A DNA stretch of 9,187 nt from NCBI GenBank assembly GCA_020025755.1, contig JAHHRO010000061.1, positions 1 to 9,187 of the forward strand, written 5' to 3'. Made by a program: the position numbers and the translations under genes. Numbering within the stretch: position 1 is the stretch's first letter; every line of letters begins with the position of its first letter. This stretch comes from Butyricicoccus sp. GTDB lineage: Bacteria > Bacillota > Clostridia > Oscillospirales > Butyricicoccaceae. Positions 5,766 to 9,187 of this stretch are shown in pieces. The notes under the pieces are model-generated. The model saw only the letters and a program-made list of their open reading frames with translations, made no database searches and was not told the DNA's origin.

Positions 5766-5788
5766 TGAAAGAGAATGGAGAGAGATAG

Positions 5789-6382
5789 ATGAAGCCAACA
5801 CCACAAAAGCTGACCATTTCCATTGCGGCGGTGCTCATGCTCTGTCTACTGGTTTCCGGATATTTTGCAGTTGCGGCAGAGTCTGGTTCGGCAGAGGATC
5901 CACTGATCACACAGAGTTATTTGGATGCGGTCGTAACACCGAAGGCGATGCAGGCAGCAGAACAGGCTGCCGGAGAGCAGGCTGGTGCGCTAAGTGCACG
6001 CATCAATGCACTCACTGAGCAGATCGATCAAAAGATTACGGCGGCAGCGGCGGCTCTGGCTTCTGACGAGACCTTTCTCAAGCGGATCGCAGCCATGGGC
6101 GGCGGTACGGCGGCAGACAGTGGGACATGGAAGTCCCTGACGCTTTCTGCCGGACAGAAGGTTTATCTGGCAGTCGGTTCCGAGGTCGTTTTGCGCAGCG
6201 GAGCGGCGACCTGTTTTGAAAGTGGAGGAAAAGGATTGGTCAATCTGTCCGAGGTCGGAGAACTGACAGACGGACAGCCACTTTCATTGTACGCGCTCTA
6301 TACCGCAACTACACAATCGAGCGGATTTCAGGCCGCCGAGCGTACCAAGGTTCTGGTAACGGGAGATTACTCGCTGGGATGA
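5789..6382 (+). CDS. Secreted or membrane-anchored coiled-coil protein of unknown function
   Basis: This is an unrecognised 197-aa protein. Residues 1-30 form a signal peptide or N-terminal anchor (hydrophobic core about 9-28, possible cleavage after AVAA). Residues about 50-100 are Ala/Glu/Gln-rich and look like a coiled coil (AAEQAAGEQAG, INALTEQIDQKI). After a glycine-rich linker near 104, residues 115-197 form a small beta-type domain (LAVGSEVVLRSGAA, then GLVNLSEVGELTDG, ending TKVLVTGDYSLG). This layout resembles C-terminal domains I recall in clostridial secreted proteins, but I cannot name one. The start is ATG 5789, with GGAG 8 nt upstream. It lies 23 bp after mazF and before a strong terminator, so it closes the lipoprotein-alr-mazF unit. 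It is not a plausible MazE. Confidence 0.75.
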   Translation: MKPTPQKLTISIAAVLMLCLLVSGYFAVAAESGSAEDPLITQSYLDAVVTPKAMQAAEQAAGEQAGALSARINALTEQIDQKITAAAAALASDETFLKRIAAMGGGTAADSGTWKSLTLSAGQKVYLAVGSEVVLRSGAATCFESGGKGLVNLSEVGELTDGQPLSLYALYTATTQSSGFQAAERTKVLVTGDYSLG

Positions 6383-6394
6383 TAAGCATAAATG

Positions 6395-6438
6395 AAAAGA
6401 CAACGCGTATCTTATAAAATAGATGCGCGTTGTCTTTT
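6395..6438 (+). terminator. Terminator closing the lipoprotein-alr-mazF unit
   Basis: A 13-bp perfect stem, AAAAGACAACGCG/CGCGTTGTCTTTT (6395-6407 and 6426-6438), continues inward with a G-U pair and ATCT/AGAT, leaving an 8-nt loop. The 3' arm ends in TTTT. It starts 12 bp after the stop at 6382. The T run is short, but stem stability should make up for it. Confidence 0.75.
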
Positions 6439-6459
6439 GCGCATAAGGGGGGATCGTCT

Positions 6460-6957
6460 ATGGAATACCCTGTTATTTATGAGGGGAACACGGTGGGAAC
6501 GGTGTCCGTTGCGGAAGAAGCATGCCGGGTCTGCTGGAAGGCAGTGTGCGCAGTGGATACGACTGATATCCTGCGGCTTTATGTGATAAAGGAGGGGGCA
6601 GAGCCCTTTCGTATCGGCGTTTTAGAGCCGGATGCCCAAGCTTCCCATGTTTTGCGGCTCGATCGAGCGGCACCGAGAAGCGAACTGCAAGCTGCCGGAT
6701 ATGATCCATTGCCGGAACGATATGTCTTATCGGAACATGGACAGGGGCTGGGGATACCCCATGTGAAAGCCTATACGGGGGATGTCAAGCTGGATGCGCT
6801 CATCGAGCGAGGACAGGCGCATTGTGACAGGGAGCGGGGGAAAATCACCGTGCGTATCCCGTTCGCGTGGGGGCGGGCTTGTCCAATGGCGTTTGCGCTG
6901 ACTGCATGTGAGATTCGGGATGGGTATGCCATCCTGCACTATAGAAAAAGAGAATAG
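6460..6957 (+). CDS. Hypothetical protein, unrecognised
   Basis: This 165-aa, probably cytoplasmic protein matches no family I recognise. It starts MEYPVIYEGNTVGTVSVAEE and reads as mixed alpha/beta with many short strands (DILRLYVIKEG, RIGVLEPD). A distinct later part holds HVKAYTGDVKLDALIERGQ, then GKITVRIPFAWGRA and GYAILHYRKRE. There is no signal peptide, membrane segment or obvious metal site; its cysteines (three in the first half, three in the second) are scattered. ATG 6460 has AAGGGGGG 7 nt upstream; an earlier in-frame TTG at 6430 lies inside the preceding terminator. It sits between that terminator and the promoter of the MATE gene, so it may be monocistronic. It is likely a real gene on ribosome-site and codon grounds. 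Confidence 0.7.
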   Translation: MEYPVIYEGNTVGTVSVAEEACRVCWKAVCAVDTTDILRLYVIKEGAEPFRIGVLEPDAQASHVLRLDRAAPRSELQAAGYDPLPERYVLSEHGQGLGIPHVKAYTGDVKLDALIERGQAHCDRERGKITVRIPFAWGRACPMAFALTACEIRDGYAILHYRKRE

Positions 6958-6970
6958 AACATATAGGGGC

Positions 6971-6999
6971 TTTTCAAAGTACATATTTGATGATAGAAT
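6971..6999 (+). promoter_or_regulatory. Promoter of the MATE exporter gene
   Basis: TTTTCA (6971-6976) and TAGAAT (6994-6999) are 17 nt apart, with TGA in front of the -10 as an extended element. The start would be near 7006. Between the boxes lies TCAAA-N7-TTTGA (6974-6978 and 6986-6990), a small dyad that could bind a regulator. Confidence 0.55.
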
Positions 7000-7000
7000 A

Positions 7001-7028
7001 GGAGAACCATATCAAAAGGAGGTTCTCC
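7001..7028 (+). promoter_or_regulatory. 8-bp inverted repeat spanning the MATE ribosome site
   Basis: GGAGAACC (7001-7008) is exactly complementary to GGTTCTCC (7021-7028), which ends one base before the ATG at 7029. The ribosome site AAAGGAGG (7015-7022) lies mostly in the 12-nt loop, with its last two bases in the stem. It could be an RNA hairpin limiting initiation or a DNA operator. The predicted start near 7006 falls inside the left arm, which favours the DNA reading if that promoter is right. Confidence 0.5.
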
Positions 7029-8375
7029 ATGAAGCATACAATGGATCAGGAAATCACCCTGAGATTTTTGCTGCGCTTTACCCTGCCTTCCATCATTATG
7101 ATGATGGTGCTTTCGCTATATACTTTCGCGGATGGGATGCTTGTTTCTCACTTTGTAGGGGCAGAGGCATTTTCTGCGATCAATGTGGTTTATCCGCTTA
7201 TGAGTGTAGTTGTGGCACTGGGGACGATGTTCGGAACGGGTACGACTGCAATCGTATCGCGCAAGCTGGGAGAAGGGGATCAAAAAGGTGCAAACGAACT
7301 GTTTTCCTTTGTAATCGTTGTTACAATGGGAGTCGGCGCGGTGTTTGGGGCAGTGACGATTGCCTTTTTGCCATCGCTGATTGATCTGCTGGGCGCGAAT
7401 GCTGCGCTCTATCCTTACTGCTATCAATATGCTATGCCGCTCTTGTGTTTTTTGCCCATGAGCATTTTGCAGATCCAGTTTCAGTCGCTCATCGTTGCCG
7501 CAGGCAAGCCGCAGATGGGGCTTTGCGTCACCGTCATCAGCGGCATCACCAACATCATTTTGGATTATGTCTTTATGGGCGTGTTCCATTGGGGCATTTC
7601 CGGTGCGGCGATCGCAACAGGGATCGGGTTCTGTATTCCGGCAGTTTTCGGATTGTGCTATTTCGGCTGGAACGAGCGGGCGGCGTTTCGACTGGTGCGT
7701 CCCGTGCAGAACTGGCGGCAGCTTGCTGGTGCGGCGGCAAACGGTGCTTCTGAGATGGTCAGCTACTTGTCCGAGAGCGTGACCACCTTTCTGTTCAATA
7801 TCACGATGATGCGTCTCATCGGTCAGCAGGGAGTTGCAGCGGTTGCGATCGTGCTTTATGTAGATTTTATGCTGGTTGCAATGAGCCTTGGTTATGCAAT
7901 GGGGGTCACACCGCTCATCAGCTACAATTACGGCAAGCAGGATACGGATAATATTCGCAAGATTTTCCGTATGAGCCTCATTTTATGCGTCATCATGGGT
8001 GTTTGCATGACAGCCGGAACGCATTGGCTGGGCGGTGGACTGGCAGCACTGTTCGTGTCACCAAAAGATCCGATCTATGCCCTTGCCGTTGTGGGGATGG
8101 GCTATTATGGATTCAGTTATCTTTGTAAGGGGATCAATTTGTTTGCTTCTGCGCTGTTTACGGCGTTTGGCAATGGACAAGTTTCCGCATTCCTGTCCCT
8201 TCTGCGCACCCTGATCTTTCTTGCAGGCAGCATCCTTGTAATGGCGGCATTGTTTGGGGTCACAGGTGTTTGGTGCGCTGCGCCCGTGGCAGAGCTGCTG
8301 GCACTTTGTGTTTCGGTGTCTTGTATCGTGCGATATCGCAGGATCTACCCTTATGGTGCCAAAATGAGCCAATAA
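7029..8375 (+). CDS. MATE-family efflux transporter
   Basis: This 448-aa integral membrane protein of the multidrug and toxic-compound extrusion family exports drugs or metabolites using a Na+ or H+ gradient. It has twelve hydrophobic segments in two six-helix MatE halves. The first half includes FTLPSIIMMMVLSLYTFADG, VSHFVGAEAFSAINVVYPL and FGTGTTAIVSRKLGEGD; PQMGLCVTVISGITNIILDY follows the first bundle. The second half includes YLSESVTTFLFNITMMRLIG and ALFTAFGNGQVSAFLSLLRT. Length and layout are typical of MepA-like members. ATG 7029 has AAAGGAGG (7015-7022) 6 nt upstream. It has its own promoter and a hairpin after the stop. The substrate is not readable from sequence. The Crp/Fnr gene that follows has a separate promoter but may control it. 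Confidence 0.93.
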   Translation: MKHTMDQEITLRFLLRFTLPSIIMMMVLSLYTFADGMLVSHFVGAEAFSAINVVYPLMSVVVALGTMFGTGTTAIVSRKLGEGDQKGANELFSFVIVVTMGVGAVFGAVTIAFLPSLIDLLGANAALYPYCYQYAMPLLCFLPMSILQIQFQSLIVAAGKPQMGLCVTVISGITNIILDYVFMGVFHWGISGAAIATGIGFCIPAVFGLCYFGWNERAAFRLVRPVQNWRQLAGAAANGASEMVSYLSESVTTFLFNITMMRLIGQQGVAAVAIVLYVDFMLVAMSLGYAMGVTPLISYNYGKQDTDNIRKIFRMSLILCVIMGVCMTAGTHWLGGGLAALFVSPKDPIYALAVVGMGYYGFSYLCKGINLFASALFTAFGNGQVSAFLSLLRTLIFLAGSILVMAALFGVTGVWCAAPVAELLALCVSVSCIVRYRRIYPYGAKMSQ

Positions 8376-8382
8376 AGCAGAA

Positions 8383-8414
8383 AAACTGATTTTTTCAGGA
8401 AAGAAAATCGGTTT
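8383..8414 (+). terminator. Probable terminator of the MATE gene
   Basis: An 11-bp AT-rich stem, AAACTGATTTT/AAAATCGGTTT (8383-8393 and 8404-8414, one G-U pair), begins 7 bp after the stop codon. No clear T tract follows, so termination may be leaky and could let some transcript reach the next gene. Confidence 0.5.
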
Positions 8415-8418
8415 GATA

Positions 8419-8447
8419 TTTACATTGCAGCAAAATGGTCGTATACT
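8419..8447 (+). promoter_or_regulatory. Promoter of the Crp/Fnr-family gene
   Basis: TTTACA (8419-8424) and TATACT (8442-8447) are separated by 17 nt. The start would be near 8454, 33 nt before the ATG. The spacing and five-of-six matches in each box make this one of the better promoters in the window. Confidence 0.75.
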
Positions 8448-8486
8448 GGAAAAAAGCATTCGAGAAGAAGTGTAATAGGAGGAAGC

Positions 8487-9158
8487 ATGCAAGACTTGGT
8501 TGAACGTATTTGCAAAAACGCGCTGTTTGAAGGAATGGAGTTACAGGAGATCGAGACGCTTGTAGGCTGTCTGCGTCCTGTGCAGCGCACATATCGGAAA
8601 AATGAAGTGATTTGGCAGGAAGGAGACCATGTTCATACGGTTGGACTGGTTGTGGAAGGCAAGGTGCTGATCCTGCGAGATGATTTTTGGGGCAATCGCA
8701 GCATTCTGGGAGAGGCAGCTGCTGGAGGGTTGTTTGGAGAATCCTACGCCTGTGCGCCGGGACAGCCGGTGACGGTCAGTGTGCTGGCGGCGGAGGATTG
8801 CACGGTGGTGTTTTTGGAGATCGCGCAGGCACTTGCAGTATGCGGTCAGGCGTGTTCGTTCCATCTTCGCATGATCCAAAATCTCATGCAGATCTTGGCA
8901 CAGAAGAACCTCATGCTTTCTCGCAAGATCGACCATATCTCCAGACGCAGCACACGGGAAAAGCTGCTCGCGTTCCTCTCCTATCATGCGCAGGAGCAGG
9001 GGAGCGCGACTTTCGATATCCCGTTCAATCGGCAGGAGCTGGCGGATTATCTATCTGTAGACCGCAGTGCATTGTCGCAGGAATTGGGGCGCATGAAGCG
9101 TGATGGACTGGTAGAATTTACACGCAGTCATTTTACACTGTTATCCAGTGAGATCTAA
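8487..9158 (+). CDS. Crp/Fnr-family transcriptional regulator
   Basis: This 223-aa regulator has an N-terminal cyclic-nucleotide-binding-type beta barrel (about 14-125), a long dimer helix (about 126-148) and a C-terminal winged HTH. Barrel marks are VIWQEGDHVHTVGLVVEGKV and GLFGESYACAPGQPVTVSVL. The HTH contains STREKLLAFLSYHAQEQG, then FNRQELADYLSVDRSALSQE as the recognition unit and GRMKRDGLVEF before the wing. The arginine that holds the cAMP phosphate in Crp has no counterpart after GES, where APGQP stands instead, so cAMP is unlikely as ligand. Cysteines at 9, 28, 89, 105, 119 and 123 do not form the N-terminal cluster of Fnr. ATG 8487 has AGGAGG (8477-8482) 4 nt upstream. It may sense another small molecule or redox state and could control the MATE gene before it. 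Confidence 0.92.
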   Translation: MQDLVERICKNALFEGMELQEIETLVGCLRPVQRTYRKNEVIWQEGDHVHTVGLVVEGKVLILRDDFWGNRSILGEAAAGGLFGESYACAPGQPVTVSVLAAEDCTVVFLEIAQALAVCGQACSFHLRMIQNLMQILAQKNLMLSRKIDHISRRSTREKLLAFLSYHAQEQGSATFDIPFNRQELADYLSVDRSALSQELGRMKRDGLVEFTRSHFTLLSSEI

Positions 9159-9160
9159 AA

Positions 9161-9187
9161 AAGCGACCGCTGCCAAGGCGGTCGCTT
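9161..9187 (+). terminator. Terminator after the Crp/Fnr gene, cut by window edge
   Basis: A 10-bp stem, AAGCGACCGC/GCGGTCGCTT (9161-9170 and 9178-9187), encloses a 7-nt loop and starts 3 bp after the stop codon. The expected T run lies outside the window. The A run just before it suggests it can also act on the minus strand. Confidence 0.8.

Noticed and set aside
6408..6425. TATAAA-like -10 box before the 165-aa protein
   Set aside because: It lies in the loop of a strong terminator and no -35 box is found at a usable distance.

Overview
The window looks like chromosomal DNA from a low-to-mid-GC Gram-positive anaerobe of class Clostridia, probably near the Oscillospiraceae or Butyricicoccaceae. 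This is an inference from several signs: strong AGGAGG ribosome sites and TTGACA/TATAAT promoters; a tetrahydrofolate riboswitch in front of a folate ECF transporter gene; and a lipoprotein-alr-mazF gene order that recalls the gerS-alr2-ndoA neighbourhood of Clostridioides difficile. There is no phage, CRISPR or plasmid backbone.

Left part (1-1800, all on the minus strand): a tRNA-Thr(UGU) cut by the window edge; an XRE-family regulator with its own promoter; and folT, the substrate-binding subunit of a folate ECF transporter. folT is preceded by a promoter, a THF riboswitch and a hairpin that can hide its Shine-Dalgarno sequence. A terminator separates folT from the XRE gene.

Middle part (1800-3550): a gene-free block of about 170 nt that can fold almost completely (two hairpins, a three-way junction and a weaker stem); a plus-strand EamA/DMT transporter; and a 213-bp MITE-like insertion. 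The insertion sits between two identical 24-bp palindromes, apparently a duplicated terminator hairpin. A tRNA-Pro(CGG) gene follows on the minus strand, with a consensus promoter, a possible UP element and a bidirectional terminator.

Right part (3551-9187, all on the plus strand): a probable operon of a GerS/LolA-like lipoprotein, alanine racemase (alr), a MazF/NdoA endoribonuclease without a visible MazE antitoxin, and a secreted coiled-coil protein of unknown function, ending at a strong hairpin. Then come an unrecognised 165-aa protein, a MATE-family exporter with an inverted repeat touching its start codon, and a Crp/Fnr-family regulator followed by a terminator cut by the window edge.

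Functionally the region mixes housekeeping (tRNAs, folate uptake, D-alanine supply) with two exporters and two transcription factors. The least explained items are the insertion into the palindrome, the structured block at 1823-1991, and the unpaired MazF in a cell-envelope operon.
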